From Cellulomonas taurus (GTDB taxonomy: Bacteria > Actinomycetota > Actinomycetes > Actinomycetales > Cellulomonadaceae), in assembly GCF_012931845.1 (NCBI RefSeq), contig NZ_CP051884.1, forward strand, positions 2,728,001-2,792,000: 64,000 nucleotides of DNA, given 5' to 3'. Position numbers and translations under genes: made by a program. This document shows positions 38,326-47,949 of this stretch, in pieces; the stretch's first letter is position 1, and each line of letters opens with the position of its first letter. Under the pieces are notes generated by a model. It was not told the DNA's origin. It did not search any database and worked only from the letters and a program-made list of their open reading frames with translations.

Positions 38326-38415
38326 CCCTGCCCTGCCCTGCCCTGCCCTGCCCTGCCCTGCCCTGCCCTGCCCTGCCCTGCCCTGCCCTGCCCTGCCCTG
38401 CCCTGCCCTGCCCTG
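38326..38415. repeat. Pentanucleotide microsatellite (CCCTG)18
   Basis: Eighteen perfect, uninterrupted copies of CCCTG over 90 bases. Such a tract is prone to slipped-strand gain or loss of units. Each unit change shifts any reading frame passing through it. It starts 130 bases after the LLM stop and ends 292 bases before the DUF559 start. Confidence 0.97.
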
Positions 38416-38421
38416 CCGAGG

Positions 38422-38482
38422 CTACGGAAACCGACGCTCCCCGCCGGAAACTGCGACGGTCTCAGTAGTCTCAGCGTCGATC
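38422..38482 (+). repeat. Left imperfect inverted repeat flanking the DUF559 gene
   Basis: Contains CTACGGAAACCGACGC (38422-38437) and AGCGTCGATC (38473-38482). Inverted counterparts lie just after the DUF559 gene: CTACGGAAATCGTCGC (14 of 16 identical) and an identical AGCGTCGATC, with different inner spacing (35 and 14 bases). Confidence 0.55.
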
Positions 38483-38488
38483 GCGAGG

Positions 38489-38563
38489 CGCGGGTCGGCA
38501 GACACGCGGGTAGGCAGACACGCGGGTCGGCAGACACGCGGGTCGGCAGACACGCGGGTGGGG
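38489..38563 (+). repeat. 16-bp tandem repeat, four copies
   Basis: CGCGGGTCGGCAGACA repeated at 38489, 38505, 38521 and 38537 (the second copy has one change, TAGG for TCGG), followed by a partial fifth copy. Function unknown; it could be a protein-binding array or a simple tandem duplication. Confidence 0.95.
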
Positions 38564-38706
38564 CAGGCGCGCAGCCGACCCGGTGTGCGGGCGTGCGCGC
38601 GGGCAGGCGCGAGTGGGTGTGCGAGCGCCTGTGGACGGGCCGGGGTCGTCCCCAACCGGGCTGGAGCGGCATGGACTGCCGGGGCACCAGGCGGCAGGTT
38701 CGGCGG

Positions 38707-39612
38707 ATGAACCCGCGTCTGACTCCGATGCCCGATGCCGTGGCCCGGCGCACGTTCACCGCGGCCGAGGCACGCAGTGCGGGAGTCAGCGAGCGTCGAC
38801 TCCGGCACCGGTCGCTGCGAGCACCGCATCACGGCGTCCGTTCGACGATGCCCGCTCCGGACAGTGTCGTCGCGCGGTGTCGCGACGCACTGCTCGTCCT
38901 GCCGAGCACCGCGGTGTTCAGCCACGCCACCGCACTCGATCTGCTGCGGGTCGACCGTCCGATCGGGGTCCGGCACCCCGATGCGCTGCACGTCCAGGTC
39001 CCGGCGGGGACCAGTTGGCCGCGTCGGCCGGGACTGCGCGGACACTCCCGCGCCGACCCGGACCGTCCCCGTGTGAGTCGCTACGGGCTCCCGGTGTCCA
39101 CCCCGGAGTGGGTGTGGGTCGAGATGGCCCCCGAGCTCGAGCTCGTCGAACTGGTCGTGCTGGCCGACGCGTTGATGCGGCGACGTCGCCCGCTGACCTC
39201 GCCGGAACGTCTGCGGCGGCGGGTCGAGCTGCTGCCTGCGGGCCGCCGCGGCGTTGGTCGGCTGCGGGCCGCCCTCCCGTTGATCCGCCCGCGGACCGAC
39301 TCGTGCATGGAGACCCGGCTGCGCCTGCACATCGTCGGCTCAGGCCTTCCGGCCCCGGTGGTGAACGGCGAACTGGTCGACCGTTCGGGACGGTTCCTGC
39401 TGATGCCGGACCTGGTCTATCCCTCGCAGCGGGTCGCGATCGAGTACGACGGTGACGTCCACCGCACCGACCCTGCCACCTGGCGTCGTGACATCACCCG
39501 ACGGCGCACCCTCGAATCCGCCGACTGGACCGTCCTCACCTGCGTGGCCGACGACATCCGCGACCCGCGCCCCTTCCTCCGGCACCTGCGCACGGCACTC
39601 GCGTCGAGATGA
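38707..39612 (+). CDS. DUF559 (VSR/PD-(D/E)XK-like) protein
   Basis: A 301-residue protein. The N-terminal part (about 1-70; RRTFTAAEARSAGVSERRL) resembles the winged-helix AbiEi-like domain often found in this family. The C-terminal 95 residues are DUF559, a restriction-endonuclease-like fold: DLVYPSQRVAIEYDGDVH, RRDITRRRTLESADW and TVLTCVADDI. Such genes are common accessory genes in actinobacteria with no established role; a nuclease is inferred from the fold. ATG 38707 is used, but no ribosome site is seen. The flanking inverted repeats suggest the gene may move or be repeated as a cassette. Confidence 0.8.
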   Translation: MNPRLTPMPDAVARRTFTAAEARSAGVSERRLRHRSLRAPHHGVRSTMPAPDSVVARCRDALLVLPSTAVFSHATALDLLRVDRPIGVRHPDALHVQVPAGTSWPRRPGLRGHSRADPDRPRVSRYGLPVSTPEWVWVEMAPELELVELVVLADALMRRRRPLTSPERLRRRVELLPAGRRGVGRLRAALPLIRPRTDSCMETRLRLHIVGSGLPAPVVNGELVDRSGRFLLMPDLVYPSQRVAIEYDGDVHRTDPATWRRDITRRRTLESADWTVLTCVADDIRDPRPFLRHLRTALASR

Positions 39613-39616
39613 CAGA

Positions 39617-39656
39617 GATCGACGCTTCTCAGTCCTGGTTGCGACGATTTCCGTAG
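39617..39656 (-). repeat. Right imperfect inverted repeat flanking the DUF559 gene
   Basis: Starts five bases after the DUF559 stop. Its reverse complement carries CTACGGAAATCGTCGC (39641-39656) and AGCGTCGATC (39617-39626), matching the left arm in the same order. Just beyond lie two direct copies of AGACTCGGCGAG about 26 bases apart. Confidence 0.55.
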
Positions 39657-39713
39657 ACTCGGCGAGCGCAGGCCGAAGCACAGACTCGGCGAGAGCGCGG
39701 GCCGGAGCGGAGG

Positions 39714-40067
39714 TCAGTCGCGTTCGGCGACGCACATGGCGCTGGCGATGCCGGCGTCGTGGGAGATCGAGAGGTGGAAGCGCGCGACGCCGAGGCGGTC
39801 GGCGACCGCGGCGACGGTGCCGGTGACCTCGACCACCGGTTGTTCGCCGACCACCCGGCGCACGGTCGCGTCCTGCCAGTGCATCCCACCCGGCGCGCCG
39901 AGTGCCTTGGCGATCGCCTCCTTGGCGGCGAACCGGGCTGCCAGTGACGCATCGGGCAGGTCCCGCTCCTCCGGGGTGAAGAGTCGCTCGCGCAGGGCGG
40001 GCACCCGCTCCACCGTGGCGATGAAGCGGGCGACGTCGACCACGTCGATGCCCACCCCGACGATCAC
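39714..40067 (-). CDS. acpS: Holo-[acyl-carrier-protein] synthase
   Basis: Transfers 4'-phosphopantetheine from CoA to acyl carrier proteins (117 aa). The Mg-binding [12 protein letters not shown] and [13 protein letters not shown] motifs and the SISHD sequence near the C-terminus are intact. The GTG start (40067) lies 7 bases after the glmS stop, so it is probably co-transcribed with glmS. CoaA, which makes CoA, is encoded divergently just beyond glmS. Confidence 0.95.
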   Translation of the reverse strand: MIVGVGIDVVDVARFIATVERVPALRERLFTPEERDLPDASLAARFAAKEAIAKALGAPGGMHWQDATVRRVVGEQPVVEVTGTVAAVADRLGVARFHLSISHDAGIASAMCVAERD

Positions 40068-40074
40068 GCGCGGC

Positions 40075-41928
40075 TCACTCGACCGTGACGGACTTCGCCA
40101 GGTTGCGCGGCTGGTCGACGTCCAGGCCGCGGGCGGTGGCCAGCTCGCAGGCGAAGATCTGCAACGGCACCACGGACAGCAGCGGCGCGAGCAGCGTCGG
40201 CGACTGCGGCACGTAGAACACCTCGTCGGAGTAGGCGCGCACCGCCTCGTCGCCCTCCTCCGCGATCACCAGGGTGCGGGCACCGCGGGCGCGGATCTCC
40301 TGGATGTTGGAGACCACCTTGGAGTGCAGCGAGTCCCGGCCACGCGGGCTGGGCACGATGACGAACACCGGCTGCCCCGGCTCGATCAGCGCGATCGGAC
40401 CGTGCTTGAGCTCGCCGGCCGCGAAACCCTCGGCGTGGATGTAGGCCAGCTCCTTGAGCTTGAGCGCGCCCTCCATCGCCACCGGGAACCCGACGTGCCG
40501 GCCGAGGAACAGCACCGAGGAGGTGTCGGCCATCCAGCGCGCGATCTCCCGCACCCGGTCGGAGCGGTCGAGCACCTCCTGGATCTTGCCCGGCATCGCC
40601 CGCAGGTCGGTGAGGATCTCGCCGATCTCGTCGGCGTACTTGTTGCCGCGCAGCTGGGCGAGGTACAGCCCGAGCAGGTAGGCGGCGGTGATCTGCGCCA
40701 GGAACGCCTTGGTGGACGCCACAGCGACCTCGGGGCCGGCGTGGGTGTAGAGCACCGCGTCCGACTCGCGCGGGATGGTCGACCCGTGGGTGTTGCAGAT
40801 CGCCAGCACCTTCGCGCCCTGCTCCCGGGCGTGCCGGATCGCCATCAGGGTGTCCATGGTCTCCCCGGACTGGGAGATCGCGACCACCAGGGTGCGGGCG
40901 TTGACGATCGGGTCGCGGTAGCGGAACTCGTGCGCGAGCTCCACCTCGACCGGGATCCGGCACCAGTGCTCGATGGCGTACTTCGCGACGTGACCGGCGT
41001 AGGCGGCGGTGCCGCAGGCGATCACGATGATCTTGTCCACCGAGCGCAGCACCGACTCGTCGATCCGCAGGTCGTCCAGGATCAGCTTGCCGGAGGTGTC
41101 GGTGCGGCCGAGCAGGGTGTCGGCGACGGCCTGCGGCTGGTCGGCGATCTCCTTGTCCATGAAGGAGCGGAATCCGCCCTTCTCGGCGGCGGCGGCGTCC
41201 CAGTCGACGGTGTACTCGCGGCCCTCGGCGGCGTTCCCGTGGAAGTCGGTGACCACGACGGCGTCGGGGGTGATCGTGACCACCTGGTCCTGCGCCAGCT
41301 CCAGCGCGCGATCGGTGCGGGCGATGAACGCCGCGACATCCGACCCCAGGTAGTTCGCGCCGTCACCGAGGCCGACGACCAGCGGGCTGTCGTGCCGGGC
41401 ACCGACCACGGTGTCCGGGTGGTCGGCGTGCACGGCGAGCAGGGTGAACGTGCCGTGCAGGCCACGGACCACCGTGCGCATCGCCTCGGCCAGGTCGCCG
41501 ACCTCGTCGTAGGCGGCGGACAGCAGGTGGGCGACCACCTCGGTGTCGGTCTCGGACAGCAGCGTCACGCCCTCGGCGATCAGAGTGTCCTTCAGCTGCG
41601 CGAAGTTCTCGATGATGCCGTTGTGGATGATGGCGATCTTGCCGGCGACGTGCGGGTGCGCGTTCACGTCGGTCGGCCCGCCGTGCGTGGCCCAGCGGGT
41701 GTGGCCGATCGCGGCGGTCGACGGCGGCAGCGGGTGGGCCTCCAGCTCGCCGATCAGGTTCGCGAGCTTCCCGGCCTTCTTCGCGGTGGCGAGGCCGTCA
41801 GCGGTGACCAGGGCGACACCGGCGGAGTCGTACCCCCGGTACTCCAGTCGACGCAGGCCCTCGAGGGCGACCTCCAACGGCTGTCCATCCGGCTGGTGAG
41901 CCCCGACGTATCCGACGATTCCACACAT
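40075..41928 (-). CDS. glmS: Glutamine-fructose-6-phosphate aminotransferase
   Basis: Makes glucosamine 6-phosphate from fructose 6-phosphate and glutamine, the entry to UDP-GlcNAc and peptidoglycan (617 aa). The N-terminal nucleophile Cys2 is in MCGIVGYVG; the amidotransferase domain has HTRWATHG and HNGIIEN. Two SIS domains follow ([30 protein letters not shown]) and the C-terminus is AKSVTVE. No glmS ribozyme-like leader is possible because ATG 41928 lies only seven bases after a -10 box. GlmM, the next enzyme, is encoded at 45521-46873. Confidence 0.97.
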   Translation of the reverse strand: MCGIVGYVGAHQPDGQPLEVALEGLRRLEYRGYDSAGVALVTADGLATAKKAGKLANLIGELEAHPLPPSTAAIGHTRWATHGGPTDVNAHPHVAGKIAIIHNGIIENFAQLKDTLIAEGVTLLSETDTEVVAHLLSAAYDEVGDLAEAMRTVVRGLHGTFTLLAVHADHPDTVVGARHDSPLVVGLGDGANYLGSDVAAFIARTDRALELAQDQVVTITPDAVVVTDFHGNAAEGREYTVDWDAAAAEKGGFRSFMDKEIADQPQAVADTLLGRTDTSGKLILDDLRIDESVLRSVDKIIVIACGTAAYAGHVAKYAIEHWCRIPVEVELAHEFRYRDPIVNARTLVVAISQSGETMDTLMAIRHAREQGAKVLAICNTHGSTIPRESDAVLYTHAGPEVAVASTKAFLAQITAAYLLGLYLAQLRGNKYADEIGEILTDLRAMPGKIQEVLDRSDRVREIARWMADTSSVLFLGRHVGFPVAMEGALKLKELAYIHAEGFAAGELKHGPIALIEPGQPVFVIVPSPRGRDSLHSKVVSNIQEIRARGARTLVIAEEGDEAVRAYSDEVFYVPQSPTLLAPLLSVVPLQIFACELATARGLDVDQPRNLAKSVTVE

Positions 41929-41935
41929 GGCGGCG

Positions 41936-41941
41936 AGTCTA
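41936..41941 (-). promoter_or_regulatory. Candidate -10 box of glmS (leaderless)
   Basis: TAGACT on the minus strand, seven bases before the glmS ATG, with no ribosome site between. The 72-bp region between glmS and coaA must hold both divergent promoters; a weak CAGAAT box also lies six bases before the coaA GTG. Confidence 0.45.
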
Positions 41942-42000
41942 AACGGTGCAGATCGCCCCGCCGCACCGCAGCATCGCCGCCGGTCAGGCAGAATCATCCG

Positions 42001-42957
42001 GTGCGATCCGACGCAGCCGTCAGCTCCTCCCCGTTCGTCGACCTGGACCGCGAGGCCTGGGTCCGGCTGTCCGAGTCCACCCCGCTCCCGCTCGGTGACG
42101 ACGACGTGACCCGACTGCGCGGTCTGGGCGACCCGATCGACCTGGCCGAGGTGGATGCGATCTACCGCCCGCTGTCCCGGCTGCTCGACCTCTACATCAC
42201 AGCGACCCGTCGACTGCACGCGGCGTCCTCGACCTTCCTGCACGAGGACACCCCGCGCACGCCCTACGTGATCGGCGTCGCCGGGTCGGTGGCGGTGGGC
42301 AAGTCGACCACCGCCCGCCTGCTCCGGGAGCTGATCGCCCGCTGGCCCGCGACGCCGAACGTCGCGCTGATGACCACCGACGGCTTCCTGTACCCGAATG
42401 CCGAGCTGGAGCGGCGTGGGCTGATGGGGCGCAAGGGCTTCCCGGAGAGCTACGACCGCCGCCGACTGCTGCAGTTCGTCTCCCGGGTCAAGGCCGGTCA
42501 CAGCGAGGTCCGTGCCCCGGTCTACGACCACCTGACCTACGACATCGTGCCCGGTGCCGAGGTGGTGGTCCGCCGTCCGGACGTGCTGATCGTCGAGGGG
42601 CTGAACGTGTTGCAGCCGGCCCGTCCGGCGACCGAGGGCAGCACCAGCAACCTCGCCGTGAGCGACTTCTTCGACTTCTCGATCTACGTCGACGCCCGGA
42701 CCGAGGACGCCCGGCAGTGGTACGTGGACCGGTTCCTGTCCCTGCGCTCGACCGCGTTCAGCCAGCCGGAGTCGTACTTCCACCGCTACGCGGGGCTGAG
42801 CGATGCCGAGGCGGTCGCCAAGGCGGAGAGCATCTGGGACTCGATCAACGCGCCCAACCTGGTGCGGAACATCCTGCCCACCCGCAGCCGGGCCACCCTG
42901 GTGCTCACCAAGGGCCGCGACCACGCGGTGCGCCGGGTACGGCTCCGCAAGCTGTAG
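42001..42957 (+). CDS. coaA: Type I pantothenate kinase
   Basis: Phosphorylates pantothenate, the first and regulated step of CoA synthesis (318 aa). Motifs: P-loop [50 protein letters not shown] and VEGLNVLQ. The start is GTG 42001; the frame is open far upstream but that part is antisense to glmS and is rejected. It converges on the lipoprotein gene with three bases between the stops. Confidence 0.96.
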   Translation: MRSDAAVSSSPFVDLDREAWVRLSESTPLPLGDDDVTRLRGLGDPIDLAEVDAIYRPLSRLLDLYITATRRLHAASSTFLHEDTPRTPYVIGVAGSVAVGKSTTARLLRELIARWPATPNVALMTTDGFLYPNAELERRGLMGRKGFPESYDRRRLLQFVSRVKAGHSEVRAPVYDHLTYDIVPGAEVVVRRPDVLIVEGLNVLQPARPATEGSTSNLAVSDFFDFSIYVDARTEDARQWYVDRFLSLRSTAFSQPESYFHRYAGLSDAEAVAKAESIWDSINAPNLVRNILPTRSRATLVLTKGRDHAVRRVRLRKL

Positions 42958-42960
42958 GGG

Positions 42961-43545
42961 TCAGCCGGCGGTCTCGCGGGGCGCGACCAGGTGCACCGGC
43001 GCGTGCTCCACGTCGACGGCGTCCAGACCGTCCAGCGCCTCGCGCACCGGCGAGGGCAGACGCCCGCACATTGACCCGGGCACCGCCACTCGCAGCGCGT
43101 CACCCATCGTGTCCAGCAGCCACAGCTCCGCGCGCTGTCCGCCGGGGGCACAGGTGACCGCGGGGCTCGCCGACTGATCGGTGGCCAGGGCGGCGAGCAG
43201 CGCTGCCAGGTCGCCCTCGCGACGCGTGGTGGTGACCGCGGCCCACTCACCGGCGCTGTCGGTCATGGTCTCCCCGGTCGAACACTCGACCGCCAGCACC
43301 GGGGCGAAGTCGGCGGGCACCGGCACCGCCTCCGGTGCGTCCGGGTGCACTCCGGCCCGGCTCCGCTCGTCGCGGTCGAAGCCGAGCGCCGTCAGCACCT
43401 GGGGTGCGAGACAGTCGGCACCGGTGGTGGACGCCTGTGCGGTGCTGGTCGCGGGGGCGGCGGTGGGGACCGCGTTGACCGTGGGCACGGCGCACCCGGA
43501 CAGCAGGAGGATCGCCCCCGCCACCAGCCCTCCACCGTGTCGCAC
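42961..43545 (-). CDS. Predicted lipoprotein
   Basis: A 194-residue secreted protein with a lipoprotein signal: a short N-terminus, a hydrophobic stretch VAGAILLL and a lipobox LSGC (Cys near residue 18), followed by an Ala/Thr/Pro-rich spacer. Four further Cys residues in the mature domain could form disulphides. No family was recognised. GTG 43545 has GAGGA six bases upstream. Confidence 0.75.
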   Translation of the reverse strand: MRHGGGLVAGAILLLSGCAVPTVNAVPTAAPATSTAQASTTGADCLAPQVLTALGFDRDERSRAGVHPDAPEAVPVPADFAPVLAVECSTGETMTDSAGEWAAVTTTRREGDLAALLAALATDQSASPAVTCAPGGQRAELWLLDTMGDALRVAVPGSMCGRLPSPVREALDGLDAVDVEHAPVHLVAPRETAG

Positions 43546-43706
43546 GTCATGTCCTCGCCGTCGCCCGTCGACCGCACCCCGGCGGAGTGCGGTGGGGCGA
43601 CAGCGCTGTGGCCCCGGACGAGGGTAGGCAGCCGTTCGGGTGAACAGGCCGGGCGATGCCGGATCGTGACGCCGACTCGGGGGATCGTTGCCGGGCCGTG
43701 ACCGGA

Positions 43707-43726
43707 GGGGTGAGTCAGCTCACCCC
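43707..43726 (-). terminator. Weak hairpin after the DedA gene
   Basis: GGGGTGAG and CTCACCCC pair over eight bases around a TCAG loop, 63 bases after the dedA stop on the minus strand. It may end that transcript. Confidence 0.35.
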
Positions 43727-43729
43727 AGG

Positions 43730-43786
43730 GTCGGCCCACCCCGGTGTCGGCGCACCCTGCGTCCGCCCTGGTGTCGGCCCACCCCG
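43730..43786. repeat. Three near-identical 14-bp repeats
   Basis: GTCGGCCCACCCCG at 43730 and 43773 and GTCGGCGCACCCTG at 43746, in the 244-bp gap between the lipoprotein start and the dedA stop. The gap should also hold the lipoprotein promoter, which I could not identify. Confidence 0.6.
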
Positions 43787-43789
43787 ACG

Positions 43790-44539
43790 TCAGCCCGCCG
43801 GGCGCGGCGCGTGCGTGCCGACCGGCGTGGCCGACAGCTCGACGGCCTCGACCTGCATGTCCGTCCCGGGTGCGTCGGCGGCGTCGCGCTGATCGTCCGC
43901 CACCTCGGGCACCGCGCCGAGCGGCACGTCACTGACCCGGGTGAACCGGCGCAGCACCCAGTCGATCGCCAGGCCGACCACGGTGCCGACCACCACGCCG
44001 ACCACGACCGCGATCAGCGGATGGTCCTCCAGCCAGACCCCGGCGCCCAGACCGATCAGGGTGCCGTAGCCCGCCCAGGTGGCCCCGGCCAGCGCTGTCA
44101 GCGCCATGAACCGCCGTCGCGGGTAGCCCAGCGCACCGGCGGTCATGTTCACCGCCACCCGGCCGATCGGCACGTACCGGGCGGCGAGGATGAAGGAGGA
44201 GCCGCGGTGCCGCAGGGCGTGTTCGGCCCAGGCCAACGCCTTGGCGCCGCGTTCACCGCGGAAGAACCGGATCCGGTGCACGTCGACCTTCGAGCCGATC
44301 TGGTAGGCGATCTGGTCCCCGACCCAGGCGCCGACGGCCGCGGCGAGCGCGATCAACAGCAGGTTCGGCGACCCGCTGGTCACCGCGACCGAGGCGAGCG
44401 CGATCACCACCGACTCCGACGGGATCGGCGGGAAGAACCCGTCGATCATCGCGAACAGGGCCAGCGCGGGATAGGCCCACGGCGACCCGGCCATCGCGGG
44501 GATCCACCCCTCGATCGCCGTGATCCAGTCCTGAAGCAC
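43790..44539 (-). CDS. DedA-family membrane protein
   Basis: A 249-residue polytopic membrane protein of the DedA/VTT superfamily, linked in other bacteria to undecaprenyl-phosphate or phospholipid translocation. ALFAMIDGFFPPIPSESVV, AAVGAWVGDQIAYQIG, the re-entrant arginine motif AARYVPIGRVAVNMTAGA and the C-terminal helices are typical. The last 50 residues are a hydrophilic acidic tail. GTG 44539 follows GGAGG; a longer frame to 44647 is less likely. The 250-bp gap upstream to def holds no gene. Confidence 0.88.
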   Translation of the reverse strand: MLQDWITAIEGWIPAMAGSPWAYPALALFAMIDGFFPPIPSESVVIALASVAVTSGSPNLLLIALAAAVGAWVGDQIAYQIGSKVDVHRIRFFRGERGAKALAWAEHALRHRGSSFILAARYVPIGRVAVNMTAGALGYPRRRFMALTALAGATWAGYGTLIGLGAGVWLEDHPLIAVVVGVVVGTVVGLAIDWVLRRFTRVSDVPLGAVPEVADDQRDAADAPGTDMQVEAVELSATPVGTHAPRPAG

Positions 44540-44789
44540 CTGTCGCCCGCCTCCCGTGTCGTCGCCCCCTACGCTCGAACGGTAGGTGTCACGGCGCTGG
44601 GTCGCCCATGGGGGAAGCCCCCCACCTCTCCCCGGTGTTCCCCCCATCGTGCCTCGGGGTCACCGGCTCCAGCATCGGCCCGACGACTGACATCCGCGCC
44701 GGGCGCTCCGCCTCCGGGATGACGGGCGACGGCGTGCCGAACGACGGGACGACGCGCGATCGGAGGGTCCTGCCGCGCGGCGCTCCGGA

Positions 44790-45524
44790 TCAGAATCCGA
44801 GGGTGCGGGCGGCGTCCTCGGGCCGCGGCTGTCCGGCCCAGTGCGCACCGAAGTCGTCGACGGCGGACAGCGAGCGGGTCAGCGCTCGGTCCAGGTAGAG
44901 CACGCCGTGCAGGTGGTCGGTCTCGTGCTGGACGATGCGGGCGGGCCAGCCCTGGACCACCTCGTCGACGGCGGTGCCGTGTTCGTCGGTGCAGCGCAGC
45001 CGCAGTCGGCGCAGCCGGGGCACCACTGCCTGGTAGCCCTCGACGCTGAGGCAGCCCTCGTAGAAGGACACCGGCTCCGGGTCCTCGTCGGGGACCGGGC
45101 TGTAGGTCGGGTTGACCAGCACCCGGAACGGCAGCGCCGGGCGCTCGCGCACCGCCTCGACCTCGGGGTCGCCGGCACCGGGGTCGGCGATCACGGCGAG
45201 GGCGATCGGCAGCCCGATCTGAGGCGCCGCCAACCCGACCCCGGGGGCCGCGTGCATGGTCCGGCGCATCACCGCGATCAGCTCGGTCAGGGTGGCGGCG
45301 TCGAGCTGTCCGGTCAGCGGCACCGCGCGCATCCGCAGCGCCGGGTGCCCGGCCTGCACGATCGGCACGATGCCCTGCGGGTCCTGGGCCGCGGCGGCGA
45401 TCACGGCCGCCACTTGCTCCTGGACCAGCTCGTCCGGCCAGGTCGCCTGGCGCGCGTGCTCCGACCCCGGGGCGTCGGGCCAGCCGGTCGCCACGGGGTC
45501 GGGGTGCACGCGGTCGTCGGTCAC
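44790..45524 (-). CDS. def: Peptide deformylase
   Basis: Metalloenzyme that removes the formyl group from nascent proteins. The three motifs are [16 protein letters not shown] and HETDH. At 244 residues it is longer than usual because of an N-terminal extension of about 45 residues before [12 protein letters not shown]. The GTG start overlaps the glmM stop (GTGA). It is a peculiar neighbour for glmM, but the coupling is plain. Confidence 0.95.
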   Translation of the reverse strand: MTDDRVHPDPVATGWPDAPGSEHARQATWPDELVQEQVAAVIAAAAQDPQGIVPIVQAGHPALRMRAVPLTGQLDAATLTELIAVMRRTMHAAPGVGLAAPQIGLPIALAVIADPGAGDPEVEAVRERPALPFRVLVNPTYSPVPDEDPEPVSFYEGCLSVEGYQAVVPRLRRLRLRCTDEHGTAVDEVVQGWPARIVQHETDHLHGVLYLDRALTRSLSAVDDFGAHWAGQPRPEDAARTLGF

Positions 45525-46873
45525 AGCGCCAGCCGGTCCTTCACCACGTCGGCGAGCCCACCGGCGACCCGGTCGGCGTGCTCCTGGGTGGCGGCCTCGA
45601 CCATCACCCGGACCAGCGGCTCGGTGCCGGAGGGGCGCAGCAGCACCCGGCCGGTGTGTCCGAGCTCGGCCGCAGCGGCGGCGACCGCCGCCTGCAGCGG
45701 CTCGTCGGCCTGCACCCGGGTGCGGTCCACGCCGGGGACGTTGATCAGCGTCTGCGGCAGGCGGTTCACGACCCCGGCCAGCTCGCTGAGCTTCTGACCG
45801 GTCTGCGCCACCCGGGCCGCCAGATGCAGGGCGGTCAGCGTGCCGTCGCCGGTGGTCGCGTGGTCGGCCATGATCACGTGGCCGGACTGCTCGCCACCGA
45901 GCGAGTAGCCGTGCGCGCGCATCTCCTCCAGGACGTACCGGTCGCCGACGGCGGTCTCCACCGTGCGCACCCCGGCCGCCTGCATCGCGAGCCGCAGACC
46001 CAGGTTGCTCATCACGGTGACGACCAGGGTGTCGTCGGCCAGCGCGCCGCGCTCCCGCAGAGCGAGGGCCAGGACGCCCATGATCTGGTCGCCGTCCACC
46101 AGCGCACCGGTGTGGTCCACCGCCAGGCAGCGGTCGGCGTCGCCGTCGAAGGCCACCCCCAGGTCGGCGCCGGAGGCCACGACGGCCGCCTGCAGCTGTT
46201 CGGGGTGGGTGGACCCGCAGGCCTCGTTGATGTTGCGGCCGTCCGGCGAGGCGTTGATCACCACGACGTCGGCGCCGGCCTCCCGGAGCGCCGCGGGGCC
46301 GACCTCACTGGCGGCGCCGTTCGCGCAGTCCACCGCGATCCGCAGCCCGGCCAGCGAGGTGCCGCCGATGGTCTGCACCAGGTGGGCGATGTACTGCTCA
46401 CCGGCCTGCCCGGTGTCGGTCCGGATCCGGCCGACGTCGCCGCCGAGCGGCCGCTCCCAGTCCTCGCGCAGCCGGGCCTCGATGGCCAGCTCCAGGTCGT
46501 CGTCCAGCTTCAGACCACCGCGGGACAGGAACTTGATCCCGTTGTCCGGCATCGGGTTGTGCGAGGCGGACAGCACCACGCCGAGGTCGACGCCCAGCGC
46601 ACCGGTCAGGTGTGCGACGGCAGGGGTGGGCAGCACACCGACGTTGATCACGTCGACACCCGCGGAGGCCAGTCCGGCGGCGACCGCCGCCGACAGGAAC
46701 TCCCCGGATGCGCGCGGATCACGGCCGACCACTGCACGCGGCCGGTGTCCGGCGAACTCCCCACGCGAGCCGAGCACGTGCGCGGCGGCGACCGACAGGT
46801 CCAGCGCCACCTCCGCCGTGACATCCCGGTTGGCCAGGCCACGCACCCCATCGGTGCCGAACAGTCGTCCCAT
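45521..46873 (-). CDS. glmM: Phosphoglucosamine mutase
   Basis: Converts glucosamine 6-phosphate to glucosamine 1-phosphate for UDP-GlcNAc (450 aa). The start [11 protein letters not shown], the phosphoserine loop [12 protein letters not shown], metal loop FDGDADRC, sugar loop GGEQSGH and phosphate loop [12 protein letters not shown] are all intact. ATG 46873. The order rplM-rpsI-glmM is conserved in actinobacteria, though a strong terminator separates rpsI and glmM here. Confidence 0.97.
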   Translation of the reverse strand: MGRLFGTDGVRGLANRDVTAEVALDLSVAAAHVLGSRGEFAGHRPRAVVGRDPRASGEFLSAAVAAGLASAGVDVINVGVLPTPAVAHLTGALGVDLGVVLSASHNPMPDNGIKFLSRGGLKLDDDLELAIEARLREDWERPLGGDVGRIRTDTGQAGEQYIAHLVQTIGGTSLAGLRIAVDCANGAASEVGPAALREAGADVVVINASPDGRNINEACGSTHPEQLQAAVVASGADLGVAFDGDADRCLAVDHTGALVDGDQIMGVLALALRERGALADDTLVVTVMSNLGLRLAMQAAGVRTVETAVGDRYVLEEMRAHGYSLGGEQSGHVIMADHATTGDGTLTALHLAARVAQTGQKLSELAGVVNRLPQTLINVPGVDRTRVQADEPLQAAVAAAAAELGHTGRVLLRPSGTEPLVRVMVEAATQEHADRVAGGLADVVKDRLAL

Positions 46874-46923
46874 CGCGGACCTTCTCTCAACAACACGCCG
46901 TCATCGGCGCGAACGACACAAAA

Positions 46924-46966
46924 CGGCCGATGGCCCCGAGGGTCGGACCCTCGGGGCCATCGGCCG
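46924..46966 (-). terminator. Terminator after rpsI
   Basis: A stem of about 20 bp (46924-46943 with 46947-46966) with a tight loop, 12 bases after the rpsI stop and 51 bases before the glmM start. It should separate ribosomal-protein expression from glmM. Confidence 0.85.
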
Positions 46967-46978
46967 CGTGCGCTGGGA

Positions 46979-47464
46979 TCAGCGCTTGGAGTACTGAGGC
47001 GCCTTGCGGGCCTTCTTGAGTCCAGCCTTCTTCCGCTCGACGACGCGGGCGTCGCGGGTCAGGAAGCCGGCCTTCTTCAGCGCCGGGCGGTTGCTCTCGG
47101 CGTCGATCTCGTTCAGCGCCCGGGAGATGCCCAGACGCAGCGCACCGGCCTGGCCGGAGACGCCGCCACCCGAGATGCGGGCGATGACGTCGAAGCGGCC
47201 CTCGACCTCCACCAGCTTCAGCGGGGAGTTGACGAGCTGCTGGTGCACCTTGTTCGGGAAGTACTCCTCGAGCGTGCGCCCGTTGATCTTCCACTGGCCG
47301 GTGCCGGGCACCAGGCGCACGCGGGCGATCGCCTCCTTGCGGCGGCCCAGGGCCTGGCCCGGAGCCGTCAGGCTCTGGCCACGACCCGCCGGCGCGGCGG
47401 TCTCGGAGGTGTAGCTGCTGGGGGTCTCGCCCTCAAGGTCGTAGTCGACCGTGGTCTCGGCCAC
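46979..47464 (-). CDS. rpsI: 30S ribosomal protein S9
   Basis: S9 (161 aa) with the conserved [48 protein letters not shown] and C-terminal KAPQYSKR tail that reaches the P site. The N-terminus has an extra 35 acidic/Ser/Thr-rich residues, common in actinobacterial S9. The GTG start is 38 bases after rplM. Confidence 0.97.
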   Translation of the reverse strand: MAETTVDYDLEGETPSSYTSETAAPAGRGQSLTAPGQALGRRKEAIARVRLVPGTGQWKINGRTLEEYFPNKVHQQLVNSPLKLVEVEGRFDVIARISGGGVSGQAGALRLGISRALNEIDAESNRPALKKAGFLTRDARVVERKKAGLKKARKAPQYSKR

Positions 47465-47502
47465 TGGTATTCCTCGCGTCCTGTCTTCTCGCGCTGGGGG
47501 CG

Positions 47503-47949
47503 TCAGCCCTGCGCGACCTGGGTGATCTCGAAGGGCTGGGGCTGCTGGGCGGCGTGCGGGTGCTCGGCGCCTGCGTAGACCTTCAGCTTCGACAGCTGCT
47601 GGCGAGCGAGCGAGCTCTTCGGGAGCATGCCCCGGACAGCCTTCTCGATCGCGCGCTCCGGGTGCTTCTCGAGCAGCTCGGAGTACGGGGTCGCCCGCAG
47701 ACCACCCGGGTAACCGGAGTGGCGGTAGGCGAGCTTGGTCTCACGCTTGTTGCCGGTCAGGGCGACCTTCTCCGCGTTGATGACGATGACGAAGTCACCG
47801 CCGTCCACGTGGGGAGCAAACGTCGCCTTGTGCTTGCCGCGCAGCAGGGTCGCCACGTGGGTGGCCAGCCGGCCAAGGACAACATCGGTCGCGTCGATGA
47901 CGTACCAGTTCCGCTGGACGTCGCCGGGCTTCGGGGTGTACGTGCGCAC
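47503..47949 (-). CDS. rplM: 50S ribosomal protein L13
   Basis: L13 (148 aa): [47 protein letters not shown] and [19 protein letters not shown] 47949 precedes [14 protein letters not shown], the normal N-terminus; the frame upstream is antisense-like and rejected. The 208-bp gap to the ABC-F gene must hold the promoter and leader. It contains a small CCCG...CGGG hairpin near 48000, but no clear promoter was recognised. Confidence 0.97.
   Translation of the reverse strand: MRTYTPKPGDVQRNWYVIDATDVVLGRLATHVATLLRGKHKATFAPHVDGGDFVIVINAEKVALTGNKRETKLAYRHSGYPGGLRATPYSELLEKHPERAIEKAVRGMLPKSSLARQQLSKLKVYAGAEHPHAAQQPQPFEITQVAQG

Larger units (their letters stand above)
38197..38706. other. 510-bp repeat-rich spacer
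   Basis: Several + strand frames are open here, but their composition (ALPCP and ADTRVGRH-type repeats) comes from the DNA repeats, so no gene is called. In order it contains G/C-rich CATGC words (38208-38230), the (CCCTG)18 tract, an arm of an imperfect inverted repeat, four copies of a 16-bp repeat, and a GC-rich stretch before ATG 38707. No ribosome site or promoter for the downstream gene was recognised. Confidence 0.6.

Noticed and set aside
38326..38563. CRISPR-like array
   Set aside because: The repeats are directly tandem with no unique spacers and no cas genes nearby.
38218..38706. N-terminal extension of the DUF559 protein through the (CCCTG)n tract
   Set aside because: The frame is open, but the extra 163 residues are repeat translation (ALPCP) with no homology or ribosome site; kept only as a hypothesis under the microsatellite finding.
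39736..42000. Upstream extension of coaA by 755 codons
   Set aside because: The region is antisense to glmS; the PanK domain begins after GTG 42001.
41929..42000. glmS ribozyme leader
   Set aside because: Only 72 bp separate glmS from coaA and the likely -10 box is seven bases from the ATG, so there is no room for it.
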